A stretch of DNA of 64,000 nt, taken from assembly GCF_031085155.1 (NCBI RefSeq), contig NZ_JAVHUL010000004.1, forward strand, positions 51,286-115,285. Reading direction: 5' to 3'. A program made the position numbers and the translations under genes. This document shows positions 54,422-63,166 of the stretch, in pieces; the stretch's first letter is position 1, and the number at the start of each line of letters is the position of its first letter. The stretch comes from Mesonia profundi (GTDB taxonomy: Bacteria; Bacteroidota; Bacteroidia; Flavobacteriales; Flavobacteriaceae). The notes beneath the pieces are model-generated. The model ran no database searches, was not told the origin of the DNA, and was given only the letters and a program-made list of their open reading frames with translations.

Positions 54422-54964
54422 TTACTTTATGGTTTCTTTTACTGAGCCACAATGCAACATTTTATCTCCAAAATAAGGATTCATGATTTCTTTGTTCGTA
54501 GCTAGCCAGAAACCGCCTTTATTATCAAAAGCCATAGGGCAAAACTGTTTATAGATTTCGCCACTTTCAATATTTCCGCTTAAAAAAGATTCCATTTTTT
54601 TAGTTAAGGTACTAAAAATAGTTCTTTGTTCTTCTAGGTCCCCGCTATTAGCAATTCTAGTGATGAGCTTTTGAATGTCTTTATCTTTAGTAGGATTTTC
54701 TTTTAAGAATTGCTTTGCCATAAAATTAGCTTCTTCTACATTAGAATTGACTAGGCTTCGTTTTAGTTTGCGATACGATAAGAAAGCAGCTTCTACCTCC
54801 TTAGTCTTAAAGCTTAAGATTTCGTTTTCTTTATCGGTTTTCTCTACCACTTTTTCTTTTTGAGTGTCTTTTTGAACTTCTTCTTTAGTTTTATCATCGT
54901 TTTTACAAGCGATAAGACTTATGCCGAAGATAAAGGTGGCGGTAAAAATTAAATTTCTTTTCAT
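54422..54964 (-). CDS. DUF3347-domain lipoprotein
   Basis: A 180-residue lipoprotein (lipobox IAC, Cys20) with a Lys/Glu-rich linker and a helical DUF3347 region ending in YKQFCPMAFDNKGGFWLATNKEIMNPYFGDKMLHCGSVKE. The two Cys and nearby Met/His residues fit the heavy-metal-binding tail seen in this family, which often accompanies Cus-type pumps. First of four co-directional metal-related genes, 225 bases before the next. Confidence 0.85.
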   Translation of the reverse strand: MKRNLIFTATFIFGISLIACKNDDKTKEEVQKDTQKEKVVEKTDKENEILSFKTKEVEAAFLSYRKLKRSLVNSNVEEANFMAKQFLKENPTKDKDIQKLITRIANSGDLEEQRTIFSTLTKKMESFLSGNIESGEIYKQFCPMAFDNKGGFWLATNKEIMNPYFGDKMLHCGSVKETIK

Positions 54965-55109
54965 GAAAGTGATTTAAATAATTTGGGCTAAAAATAGGAA
55001 TTGAAAATGAATTGCTTCTCATAAATTTAGATTTTCAGCTGTGAAAATATAGCTGAATCTTACTTCTTAAACTATTTTTAAAAATTAACTAGGATAAAAT
55101 CCGCAGCAA

Positions 55110-55129
55110 AGGAATTATTCCTATTTTTG
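55110..55129 (+). promoter_or_regulatory. umuDC promoter with overlapping palindrome
   Basis: TATTTTTG (55122-55129) is a consensus -7 box ending four bases before the umuD ATG, so the transcript may be leaderless. Immediately upstream lies the palindrome AGGAAT-T-ATTCCT (55110-55122), well placed for an SOS-type repressor. No -33 TTG is seen. Confidence 0.45.
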
Positions 55130-55133
55130 AGGT

Positions 55134-55514
55134 ATGGAAGTAATTGATTTTGGTAAAATAAGGAGAAACAAGCCTAAGCATAAGGCAGAGGTTTCTATGC
55201 AAACAGGATTTCCGAGTCCAGCGACACACTATATGGAAACAAGCGTAGACCTTTCTGAGGTTTTGGTTAAAAATAGAGAGGCTACTTTTTACGTAAGAAT
55301 TTCTGGAAGCAGCTGGGAAGCGTTTCAAATCTATAAAAATGATGTCTTGATTATTGACCGTTCGTTAGATTTTGTAAAAGGAAAAACCGCCTTGGTGGTA
55401 AAAGAGGGGCATTTTGAGGTGATGGAGTATCCTTATGCTTCACAAAAAGAATATAAAGAAGTAGAGCCTTTTGATTTGTGGGGAGTGATCACGCATGTTA
55501 TTCATCAATTATGA
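55134..55514 (+). CDS. umuD: UmuD-like S24 protein lacking the catalytic lysine
   Basis: A 126-residue homologue of UmuD, the cleavable subunit of DNA polymerase V. It aligns to E. coli UmuD without gaps over residues 24-97: the cleavage-site region TGFPSPA has Thr24-Gly25 where E. coli has Cys24-Gly25, and the nucleophile Ser60 is kept (GSSW for GDSM). The general base Lys97 is replaced by Met97 (FEVME for FTVKK). Self-cleavage should therefore be impaired. It overlaps umuC by four bases (ATGA). The frame is intact, so it is not an obvious pseudogene. Confidence 0.82.
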   Translation: MEVIDFGKIRRNKPKHKAEVSMQTGFPSPATHYMETSVDLSEVLVKNREATFYVRISGSSWEAFQIYKNDVLIIDRSLDFVKGKTALVVKEGHFEVMEYPYASQKEYKEVEPFDLWGVITHVIHQL

Positions 55515-56770
55515 TAGGAATTATTGACTGTAATAGCTTTTATGCTTCTTGTGAACAGGTATTTAGACCCGATTTAAAAGGAAAGCCTGTCGTAGTGCTC
55601 AGTAATAATGATGGTTGTGTGATTGCGGCGAATAAAGAAGCTAAAGCTTTGACTCAGATTCCTATGTTTGAGCCGGTGTTTAAAATTAAGGATCAGCTGG
55701 TTAAACATGGGGTCACTTTTTTCTCGTCCAACTATACGCTTTACGGAGAAATGTCTGATCGAGTGATGCGAATTTTAAAAGAATTTTCTCCTTTGGTAGA
55801 GATTTACAGCATCGATGAGTCTTTTATAGACCTGTCTGGATTAGCACACATCGATTTAGAAGCATACGGACATCAAATTAAAGATCGGATTTTACGCTAT
55901 ACGGGCTTGCCTGTGGGTGTAGGGATTGCACCGACAAAAGTCTTATCCAAACTTGCCAACCGCCGCGCTAAGAAGGAAGAGGAAAACAATCATGTTTATG
56001 TTATGGACACGGAGGAAAAACGAATGGACAGCTTACAATGGGCGCAGACAAAAGATGTTTGGGGGATTGGGCGCAAGCATGCGAAAAGACTTCAGGAAAT
56101 AGGAAAACACAGCGCTTTAGATTTTACAGAACTTCCTTTAAGTTGGGTTCGGGAACATATGACGGTAGTGGGGGAGCGTACTTGGCGAGAGTTGAAAGGA
56201 GAGGTTTGCCTTCCGTTACAAAGCGCTCCTCAACCCAAAAAGGCGATAGGAACCGCAAAATCTTTTGGAAAAAAACTAACTCATATCGATTTAATAGAAG
56301 AAGCTTGTTCTTATTATATCAATGAAGTGAGTGAAGTGTTGCGCAATCAAAAATGTTGTGCTAAATACCTGCAAGTGTTTTTGCAGACCAATTACCACAG
56401 TCAGGTAGATAAGCAATACCATAAAAGCATCACGGTCACTTTAGAAATGCCTACCAACAATACGTTTGCTTTGAATGTGCAAGGTAAAAAAGCCTTGCGA
56501 TCTATATTTAAACCGGGATATCGGTATAAAAAAGTGGGCGTTTGCCTTAGCGGAATTATTCCCGAAAACTATGTGCAGACCAATTTATTTCAGCAAAATT
56601 CTGAAAAAGCAGGTTTAATGGATGCTTTTGACCGCATTAACCAAAAATTTGGAAAGTCTACTTTAGCTCCGGCTTTACTCCGAAAAGATAAAATAAAAGA
56701 TTGGGAGCTGGTCAAAGAACAACGCAGTCCGCGGTACACGACGCAATGGAAGGAGCTGTTGAGTATTTAA
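55511..56770 (+). CDS. umuC: Error-prone DNA polymerase V catalytic subunit
   Basis: A 419-residue Y-family polymerase, close to E. coli UmuC (422). ATG at 55511 ([18 protein letters not shown]) overlaps the umuD stop; a farther upstream start would add eleven residues. Catalytic segments are intact: the N-terminal [10 protein letters not shown] carboxylate region, [19 protein letters not shown], and [12 protein letters not shown] with the SIDE motif. The C-terminal little-finger region is complete. Translesion synthesis after DNA damage. Confidence 0.95.
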   Translation: MIGIIDCNSFYASCEQVFRPDLKGKPVVVLSNNDGCVIAANKEAKALTQIPMFEPVFKIKDQLVKHGVTFFSSNYTLYGEMSDRVMRILKEFSPLVEIYSIDESFIDLSGLAHIDLEAYGHQIKDRILRYTGLPVGVGIAPTKVLSKLANRRAKKEEENNHVYVMDTEEKRMDSLQWAQTKDVWGIGRKHAKRLQEIGKHSALDFTELPLSWVREHMTVVGERTWRELKGEVCLPLQSAPQPKKAIGTAKSFGKKLTHIDLIEEACSYYINEVSEVLRNQKCCAKYLQVFLQTNYHSQVDKQYHKSITVTLEMPTNNTFALNVQGKKALRSIFKPGYRYKKVGVCLSGIIPENYVQTNLFQQNSEKAGLMDAFDRINQKFGKSTLAPALLRKDKIKDWELVKEQRSPRYTTQWKELLSI

Positions 56771-58019
56771 CGGTTCCTCAAGGTTCTTGATTCCTTTGAA
56801 AACGAGAGTTTTAACCTGTGGGACTATTTTACACAAAGAAGAAAATGCAAAGAACCCAAGTTTCTTAATTTTTATAATAGGGGAGAAGGCATTTCAAGTC
56901 TATAATGAAAAAAGGTATATCGCTTGAACTCTTAGGATTTAAAGCTAACTTTTTTACTCTAAATAGGAGTAGGACGAAAGACTCGACATGACTTCCTGAA
57001 TCTTATTTAAGAGAAGCTCGATTGGAATTCTTACTCCTATAAAAACGGACCGCTTTATAAGCTCATAAAGTTGAAGTTTAAAAGAAAGGAAAATGAAAAT
57101 ATAAATTCAGAAATACCGCTTAAAAATTGAAGCACTTGGTCTCTAAAATCACCTAAAAACCACCATAGAAAAAGCTTATAGTTCCTAGAGTGACCTCAAA
57201 TACAATAGCAAAGAGGAGGTTGAGAAAACAGAATATTTTAGGGTTGTGGGGACATGTACTGACATACTGACACTTCGATTTATATAATATTTTTAAAACA
57301 TTATATACGAGCGTATTGAGTGTTATTTGTTAAAGTTTAAATTTATGTGTAATCTAGGTTATTTTTGAATTTTATTTTCTAAAGATTGACTTTTTAAAAG
57401 ACGATTTTTACAATTAAATTTATATAAAATAAGCTTAATTTTTTTAAAATAGTTCTCCTTTTTATAAAATCTAGAGTCGTTAATCAACGCAAGTTATTTT
57501 CTGATTTTAACAAGACTTATTTTAGTGCTTTTTAAATAGTATTTATTGTTTTTTTTAGGAATTTTTCGTTCCCTTTTTCGGTTTCGTGTGCTAATAGAAA
57601 AGACAGGTTTCACTTTTAAATTGCAAGATTTTTAAATGAAATTCTGCTTTTTGTTGGAATGAAATTACTAAGTTTTGATTCTTAACTTAGGAGAAAGTCG
57701 AACTGAAAGTCGAGATAGAATTTGCAACTTTATAAAGACTGTTATAATATTTCAGATTGGAGCTCTTGCATGTAACTTTCATAAATCTAAAATTCTTAAT
57801 TGGGTATCAAGAATCTCTTTTTGCAGAATAAAAGATCCTTAGCTTAGCAGATTCCTTCCAAACACGATTTAACTGAAGAGCAGATTGGTTATTTTATAGT
57901 TTTTCGAGTTACAATTCTGTATATTTCAACTTCAACTAGGAATAATACAATAAAGCAATTTGATTTTCTTTATTACATTTCCTATTAAATTATTTTAATA
58001 GCTTAAAAACTCTTTTAAA
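56771..58019. other. 1.25-kb AT-rich region without a recognisable gene
   Basis: No open frame of convincing size or composition on either strand. It has long T and A tracts between 57.3 and 57.6 kb, fragments such as GACTCGACATGAC (56979 region) and GTCGAACTGAAAGTCGAGA (57697 region) that recall the REP-like repeats, and an 8-bp-arm palindrome at its right end. Possibly eroded sequence or an unannotated RNA; nothing more can be supported. Confidence 0.5.
57982..58001. promoter_or_regulatory. Palindrome upstream of the hemerythrin gene
   Basis: CTATTAAA (57982-57989) and TTTAATAG (57994-58001) around TTAT, ending 18 bases before the ATG. Candidate operator; no consensus -7 box was found beside it. 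Confidence 0.35.
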
Positions 58020-58484
58020 ATGAATAAATTTCCAAAACGACATGAAGCTTTAGAACCTGTGAGCGAAGAGCATTATAAGGTTTTATTTTTTGGATGGAAA
58101 ATTAGTGAAGGTTTGCGAAATGGAGTAGAAACTGCAAGAATTAAAGCCTATGCAGATTGGTTTCAAAAAAACTATTTGGAACCGCATTTTGAAATCGAGA
58201 AAAAATTTCTTTTTCCTATCCTGGGGTTAAAAAACGTACGAGTAAAAAAAGCCTTGGCTAACCATCGTCGACTTATGCGTTTATTTAACGAAACTGAAGA
58301 GGTGAACAAAGCGTTAAATAGGATAGAGGAAGAAGTAGGTCGTTACATTCGTTTTGAAGAACGTGTCTTATATAACGAGATAGAAGCGGCTGCTTCTAAG
58401 GAGCAGTTGCAAGAGATTGAAATGCAGCACCAAAAAATCGATCTTTCTGATCAAACTTGGAAAGATGAATTCTGGGTTTCTTAA
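58020..58484 (+). CDS. Hemerythrin-domain protein
   Basis: A 154-residue four-helix protein with a hemerythrin-like ligand set: His18 in SEEHYK, His56 and Glu60 in EPHFEIEKKFLFP, His82 in ANHRRLM, and Glu residues in RYIRFEERVLYNEI. It would bind a di-iron centre and could sense or store oxygen, or bind nitric oxide. Cytoplasmic, no signal peptide. Isolated between a long empty region and a convergent gene. The function in nitrosative or oxygen stress is inferred only. Confidence 0.82.
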   Translation: MNKFPKRHEALEPVSEEHYKVLFFGWKISEGLRNGVETARIKAYADWFQKNYLEPHFEIEKKFLFPILGLKNVRVKKALANHRRLMRLFNETEEVNKALNRIEEEVGRYIRFEERVLYNEIEAAASKEQLQEIEMQHQKIDLSDQTWKDEFWVS

Positions 58485-58594
58485 GTTTTCATTATTTGTC
58501 GTTTGTCCAACTTATTCAACCTGGTTTTGTTTTTAAAAGGGTCTCGGTACGATTACTTTTTTGCTGACACTCCAAATTAATCACTCGACCTGAC

Positions 58595-58641
58595 AAGTAA
58601 GTTCTATTGCTGAGGTGATTTTTTAAATGTAGAACTTACTT
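58595..58641. terminator. Hairpin between convergent hemerythrin and DUF6929-like genes
   Basis: AAGTAAGTTCTA (58595-58606) and TAGAACTTACTT (58630-58641), 12-bp perfect arms around 23 bases; the right arm includes the stop codon of the minus-strand gene. It probably ends transcription from one or both sides. Confidence 0.5.
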
Positions 58642-59532
58642 CAATGTCATGCGCACTTTTAAAATTTCAGAAGCTGCGCCATCGTTATCGGTGACTAGAA
58701 CAAGATCGGTTTGGGTTTCGGAAATTATTTTATCGACAATAACCGACTCTACTTTTAAAGGAAATCTGGGATTGGGGATCTTTTTTACTAAAAAGTCAGT
58801 TGCGATTTCTCCGTTCTTAATTTCTATAACGCCTATAAAACTACCTAGCACTTCTCCGTCTTCATACGCATTAGGCGTGTCCTCTATAGAAGCCGTAAAA
58901 ATAAAATAGGGTTTCTTCTTAAACTTAAAAGTAGTGGCGCCAGAGAAACCTGCTTCCAAGGTATTGATCTTTGGTAAAGAAAACAGCTTGGTTTTGGGAA
59001 TAGGAAAGTCTGTTCCTGTTTTACAATAACTTATAAAGTCTTTGTAGGAAAAACTGAAGATGATGTTTCGTCCTCGATTAAAAAGATGCAGGGAGTCGCC
59101 ATTCAGGGCGAGAGCTTCAATGTTTAACTCATAGCCTTGCATCAACGTCAAATTTCTTAGGTGATGATAAAATAAAGAGATGTCATAGTTGGTATAGCGA
59201 ACTTCCTTTCCTAGCTCTACTAAAACACAAACATCGCGTTCGGGGAATTTAGAGCCAGAGCCAAAAACAAGCATCTGAGTTTCAGAAATCATTTCCATAG
59301 CTTCAAAATCGGGTTTATCAATTTTCGGAATAGTATCTTCTTGTACTTTTTCTGAAGAATAAATAGGAGTTGTAGAAAGGAGGTCAAAATTCTGGTCGAT
59401 GTGAAATACATAAGGAGAATCATCTCCAATTACGTAAAAACCTTCCTTGACTTTCACTATTCCCGAAGCGCTAGGCACATTTTTTAAAATCTGCCAACTT
59501 TCTATTTCAATGTTTAATTCTAGGAGACGCAA
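58636..59532 (-). CDS. DUF6929-like protein, probable beta-propeller
   Basis: A 298-residue protein without signal peptide. It starts with VPSASGIVKVKEGFYVIGDDSPYVFHID, then KPDFEAMEMISETQMLVFGSGSKFPERD and AGFSGATTFKFKKKPYFIFTAS, a pattern matching the DUF6929 family and reminiscent of propeller-type esterase-like proteins. No catalytic residues are identifiable. The name rests on resemblance from memory and is moderate in certainty. It is convergent with the hemerythrin gene. Confidence 0.6.
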   Translation of the reverse strand: MRLLELNIEIESWQILKNVPSASGIVKVKEGFYVIGDDSPYVFHIDQNFDLLSTTPIYSSEKVQEDTIPKIDKPDFEAMEMISETQMLVFGSGSKFPERDVCVLVELGKEVRYTNYDISLFYHHLRNLTLMQGYELNIEALALNGDSLHLFNRGRNIIFSFSYKDFISYCKTGTDFPIPKTKLFSLPKINTLEAGFSGATTFKFKKKPYFIFTASIEDTPNAYEDGEVLGSFIGVIEIKNGEIATDFLVKKIPNPRFPLKVESVIVDKIISETQTDLVLVTDNDGAASEILKVRMTLK

Positions 59533-59760
59533 TGGGTTGTTTTTTTAGTGAAATTCTTGTTGATATTAATAATTAGCCTAACAAGTCTGCCGACTTTGGT
59601 TTCGACCAGTGCTGTTAAGACGTTTTTGATTTATTCTTTAAAAACTAAGAAAGCATTCGGTTCAAAAGTAGCATAAATTTTAGTATACTTAGAAGCTATT
59701 TGAAGACAAAAAAAATAGCTGAATGCGAGCAGCGGAATTCTTATTAACGAAAAACAAACT

Positions 59761-60666
59761 ATGAAACACCTCAAATTAAACTTTGGAGATATAGCTCAGC
59801 CTGGGATTCTTTATTACGATAAAGAAGTTGAAAAAGCCTGCATCAATATATGCGAGACGCTAAATATTGATAATATGCCCGATTATGATTCTACCCATTA
59901 TTTTGAATTGGAAAACGGGCAATTCAAGAAGAAAGTGATTGAGCCAGAAAATAAGTTAAAAGCCGGAGACAAGATTTTTGAGGATTTCTTGATTAAAAAA
60001 TTTGATGCCGATACCAATAATGTATTGTTTGTCTTTAAGGGCGAAGTCTTGACGGGTACGGTGCACTTTTCAGATTACAATCAAACCAAAGTATTGCATG
60101 CGATTCAGGATGATGTACTTAGCTTCGAAAGGAATATGCGGCAATACCTCTTTCTTAAAAATTTTAGAAATGAGGATATGCTGGAGTATTTTAAATACCG
60201 AGCGGGAAAAAATGAACATTCCAGAAGGTATTATGAAGGTCGGCTACATCGATTAGAGAAACGAAAGGATGAACTAAATCAGTTGGGAGAATTTCAGATG
60301 TTTGATCTAAAGGACTTGTTGGAGTTTGGAAACGATTCTCAGTCTAATCATTTATTTCAGTACACCAAGATAGATTTACAGGGGAGAAGTATTCATGAAT
60401 CAACGTTGGTGAATAGTTTACGGAATATGGCGATGCACGGAAAGAATCCCGTAGAGCTCGATGAAGAGTCCTCAGTATATTCTATAGAAAGTTTGGAGTA
60501 TTTATTTAAAGGACTAAAAACTTTGGAAACCTTTACGTATCGCATTGAAAAATTAATAGCAGACCACGGCGATTATCAGAAATCGGTGCGAATGGATAAT
60601 CGGAGTAAGCTAGAGATTATATACCAACATCATCCTAAAGCTTTGAATTACTTTATTTCGAATTAG
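59761..60666 (+). CDS. Possible CBS-like/HEPN-domain protein
   Basis: A 301-residue cytoplasmic protein of no named family. Residues about 85-130 (NNVLFVFKGEVLTGTVHFSDY...) look like a CBS-type ligand-binding half. A helical, charged linker follows (about 135-175). The C-terminal region has LVNSLRNMAMHGKNP: Arg221-x4-His226, the Rx4-6H signature of HEPN RNases, in a helical context. HEPN proteins are RNA-cleaving toxins or defence effectors, but some are inactive dimerisation folds. No antitoxin gene of convincing type lies next to it. Assignment is inferred from motifs alone. Confidence 0.55.
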   Translation: MKHLKLNFGDIAQPGILYYDKEVEKACINICETLNIDNMPDYDSTHYFELENGQFKKKVIEPENKLKAGDKIFEDFLIKKFDADTNNVLFVFKGEVLTGTVHFSDYNQTKVLHAIQDDVLSFERNMRQYLFLKNFRNEDMLEYFKYRAGKNEHSRRYYEGRLHRLEKRKDELNQLGEFQMFDLKDLLEFGNDSQSNHLFQYTKIDLQGRSIHESTLVNSLRNMAMHGKNPVELDEESSVYSIESLEYLFKGLKTLETFTYRIEKLIADHGDYQKSVRMDNRSKLEIIYQHHPKALNYFISN

Positions 60667-60887
60667 AACACAATAGTAGTAGTAGGAGAGAGGAAGTTTC
60701 ATAATAAGCGTTCTTACAGGGGACGGAGTGCTTGTTCTTAGGAATGTTAGGAAATCTTTGGTTTGTCGGTTCGATTATATTTTTATGAGTGATGTCATGA
60801 ATATTTATTTTGTTAAAATGCATAAAAATAAGTTCAAGTAGTCTTAAAATCATGTACTTTTAATAGTGAATCTAAAAACGTACTATC

Positions 60888-61049
60888 ATGTTAAAATGGC
60901 TTGTAATTTGTATTATCATCTCCATTGTTGCTGCAATTTTTGGCTTTGGTGGCATCTCTGACGCGGCAGCTGGAATTGCAAAAATAATTTTTGTGGTATT
61001 CATCATTATCACCATCATCGTCTTTCTGATCTTCAAAAAAGTTTTCTAA
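60888..61049 (+). CDS. DUF1328 small membrane protein (YtjA-like)
   Basis: A 53-residue protein, [20 protein letters not shown] then [20 protein letters not shown] and a short tail ending FKKVF. The two hydrophobic helices and the conserved LKW and [18 protein letters not shown] segment identify DUF1328. Found widely; often stress-induced; function unknown. A weak -7-like TACTTTTA lies at 60855-60862. Too short for standard gene-length cutoffs. Confidence 0.85.
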   Translation: MLKWLVICIIISIVAAIFGFGGISDAAAGIAKIIFVVFIIITIIVFLIFKKVF

Positions 61050-61345
61050 AGAGGAGTATTTGGTTAGAAATAGGTTTGTGGCTTCGATACAATTTTCTCT
61101 GGAAAATCACTCAGCCACCGTTTTTTTCAATAATTAGAATTTAAGGTGATGGAGTGCTCGTTTTTGATAGTTTAATTTATTTAAAACCTGATGCTTGGGG
61201 TATAATATGACCTTCATTCAAGCAATCGACGGGAAGAAAGAACCTTACCCTGTGTAGGCTTTGGTTTTTCTTTCCAAATTTAATTATAGCAATATATTTA
61301 ACTTGACTTTAAAAAATCAGATTTGGAAGAACCCTTAATTCTGTT
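61050..61345. other. Short gene-free stretch
   Basis: 296 bases with no gene. The piece around 61148 (GATGGAGTGCTCG) resembles 60724 (GACGGAGTGCTTG), suggesting another eroded dispersed repeat. Confidence 0.4.
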
Positions 61346-62308
61346 TTATTTAACAAAATCGGGTTTTATGGTCATTACAGGAATCTTTAGATTTCTAAAA
61401 ACATTTGCCGTTGTTGAACCAACAAACATACGAGCTAATTTACTGTGACCGTGTGTGGCCATAACGACCAATTGTCCGTTCTTTTCGGCATATTCTACTA
61501 CCGCTAAGTGTGCTGAATCTCCCTTTTTAACTACAATAGAAATGTCTACGGTGTTTCCGTTTTTATCTTCTAACTGAAAGGGTTCATTGGCTGATTTAGG
61601 CTCTTCTTTAAACTGAAGTTTTGAAGTTCCCTGTTTAATATACTCTTGTAAGCCTTTAAGAATATAGCCTTTAATCGCCTCATCTTTTTGTACATAAGGT
61701 TTAAATTCTCCCATCATAGGATTGATGAAATTAGTTTTTGAAACACTCAATAACTCTATCTTAGCATTTCTTTTAACCGCCAAACTATAAGCCAGCGGGA
61801 GGGCTTCAAGGGAAACATCAGAACCATCTGTGGGAACAATTATTGTTTTTAGGTTGGTGGCACTATCTTTTAAAATACTCCATACAGGCGTGCGTGAAAT
61901 GCGCATCAATTTTTCTGTCACACTTCCTTTATTAAAAATAGAATGTCCTTCTCCGCGAGAGGCGATCATGATTAAATCGTAGTTGCCTTCTATGGCACAA
62001 GCTTTAATTTCATCAGCTGGTTTTCCGGTTTTTAAAATGGTTTTGCCTCTGTATTTTTCAGGAATGTTATCTTTTAACTCGGTTTCCATTTTCTCCTTAA
62101 TGCTGTTCCTATATTTCTTTTTTGTTGATTCATCGATAGGAAGTGACGTGGTGTGCACATCCACTGAAAAATATTTAGGTTCTTTGAGGATATGAACTAA
62201 ATCTATGGTTGCTTCAAAGTTTTTGGCAATCTCTTCTGTAAAATCGTACACCGCAGAAGCGCTATCAGAAAAATCGGTGGCGACTAAAATCTTTTGGAAT
62301 GTGGACAT
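61346..62308 (-). CDS. Universal stress protein with two Usp domains
   Basis: A 320-residue tandem UspA protein. Start set at the ATG at 62308 (MSTFQKILVATDFSD); other ATGs lie just upstream. Domain 1 (about 1-145) has ILVATDFS and a degenerate GSVTEKLMR nucleotide site; domain 2 (about 150-318) has IIVPTDGSDVS, MATHGHSKLARMFVGSTT, the G-2x-G-9x-G(S/T) ATP-binding pattern, and ends MTIKPDF. Its promoter shares an FNR-like box with nirK, so expression under low oxygen or nitrosative stress is likely. Confidence 0.9.
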   Translation of the reverse strand: MSTFQKILVATDFSDSASAVYDFTEEIAKNFEATIDLVHILKEPKYFSVDVHTTSLPIDESTKKKYRNSIKEKMETELKDNIPEKYRGKTILKTGKPADEIKACAIEGNYDLIMIASRGEGHSIFNKGSVTEKLMRISRTPVWSILKDSATNLKTIIVPTDGSDVSLEALPLAYSLAVKRNAKIELLSVSKTNFINPMMGEFKPYVQKDEAIKGYILKGLQEYIKQGTSKLQFKEEPKSANEPFQLEDKNGNTVDISIVVKKGDSAHLAVVEYAEKNGQLVVMATHGHSKLARMFVGSTTANVFRNLKIPVMTIKPDFVK

Positions 62309-62347
62309 CATTAAGGGTTTCAATAAAATTTGACACTAATATTTACT

Positions 62348-62355
62348 CAAAGCTA
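62348..62355 (-). promoter_or_regulatory. -7 box of the universal stress protein gene
   Basis: Reads TAGCTTTG on the minus strand, an exact TAnnTTTG, 22 bases after the FNR-like palindrome and 39 bases before the preferred ATG at 62308. Confidence 0.65.
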
Positions 62356-62377
62356 CACAATTAAGTAGCCTTATAAA

Positions 62378-62391
62378 ATGATAAATATCAT
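62378..62391 (-). promoter_or_regulatory. FNR-box-like activator site of the universal stress protein gene
   Basis: ATGATAAATATCAT on the plus strand: arms ATGATA and TATCAT, containing the full TGAT-N4-ATCA pattern of the Crp/Fnr family. It differs by one base from the site at nirK and lies at the same distance from the -7 box. Confidence 0.7.
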
Positions 62392-63166
62392 ATTTTAGGA
62401 CTTATAGGAGTGTTTAAAGAATAAAATAGAGCAATTCAGCTACTTGGGAGAGATCCCTGTACTCAATTGCAAAAATTAAAGTTGATAGAGTGTTTTTATG
62501 GTAAAGTAATTTTGAACTCATGATTAACTCAAATAAAAATTAGAATGTATTGCTTTGCGTTTAATATTAGGTATAAATCAAATTTAAATCATCCTCTTAC
62601 GAGTTGTAAAAATTAATAAGCCCGAATAATGGTCATGCCTTCTAAATAACGTCTGCCGCCCAGCCAATTAACAAGTGGTCACTGAACTTATCATGTTTGT
62701 CATACTTCAAACATTTTTTACATAAGGCTGCACTTTCTCGATACTTCGTCAGGGATTCATTTGCATATTCATACCTTATATTAGTTTGATGTTCTCCTCT
62801 GTAGAACAAGATAGTTGGGTCGGTTCCACGATCTTAAAAACAGTTACATAAAGATTTTCAGCCGTTCGTAACAAGATTAGTTACGTGTTTTAGATACCTA
62901 ATTTAGCAAATACAAACCTAAGGATCGGCAGGTAGAAAATCCTTGATTTCATATGCTTCTAGATTTGTAGCTTGTAGTAGTAATTAATTTTATACGATAT
63001 TTTGCTTTCCCTTTTAATTATATCATCAATAAGCATCAAGACATCTTCCCTATAATTTGAAAAAATAGATGCTGCATTATTTTTTCTTCTAATTCTCTTT
63101 GTATGTAAAAAAGACTATATACTATCTAATTTTTTATAAGAGATTTGTTTTTTTTATGTAAGCGGG
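62392..63166. other. Gene-poor stretch between the stress protein gene and the pirin pseudogene
   Basis: About 775 bases with no convincing gene. On the minus strand about 63 codons stay open around 62649-62836 (including ILFYRGEHQTNIRYEYANE) but have no start, follow a stop and match no family I recognise. May be remnant coding sequence. Confidence 0.4.

Noticed and set aside
60653..60853. Minus-strand frame of 66 codons after the possible HEPN gene, considered as an antitoxin
   Set aside because: Low-complexity start region made of the GTAGTAGTAG tract, overlaps the neighbour's end, and no antitoxin-like features.
62649..62836. About 63 open codons on the minus strand with protein-like composition
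   Set aside because: No start codon, preceded directly by a stop, and no family recognised; length is within chance for this base composition. Kept only as a note on the gap.
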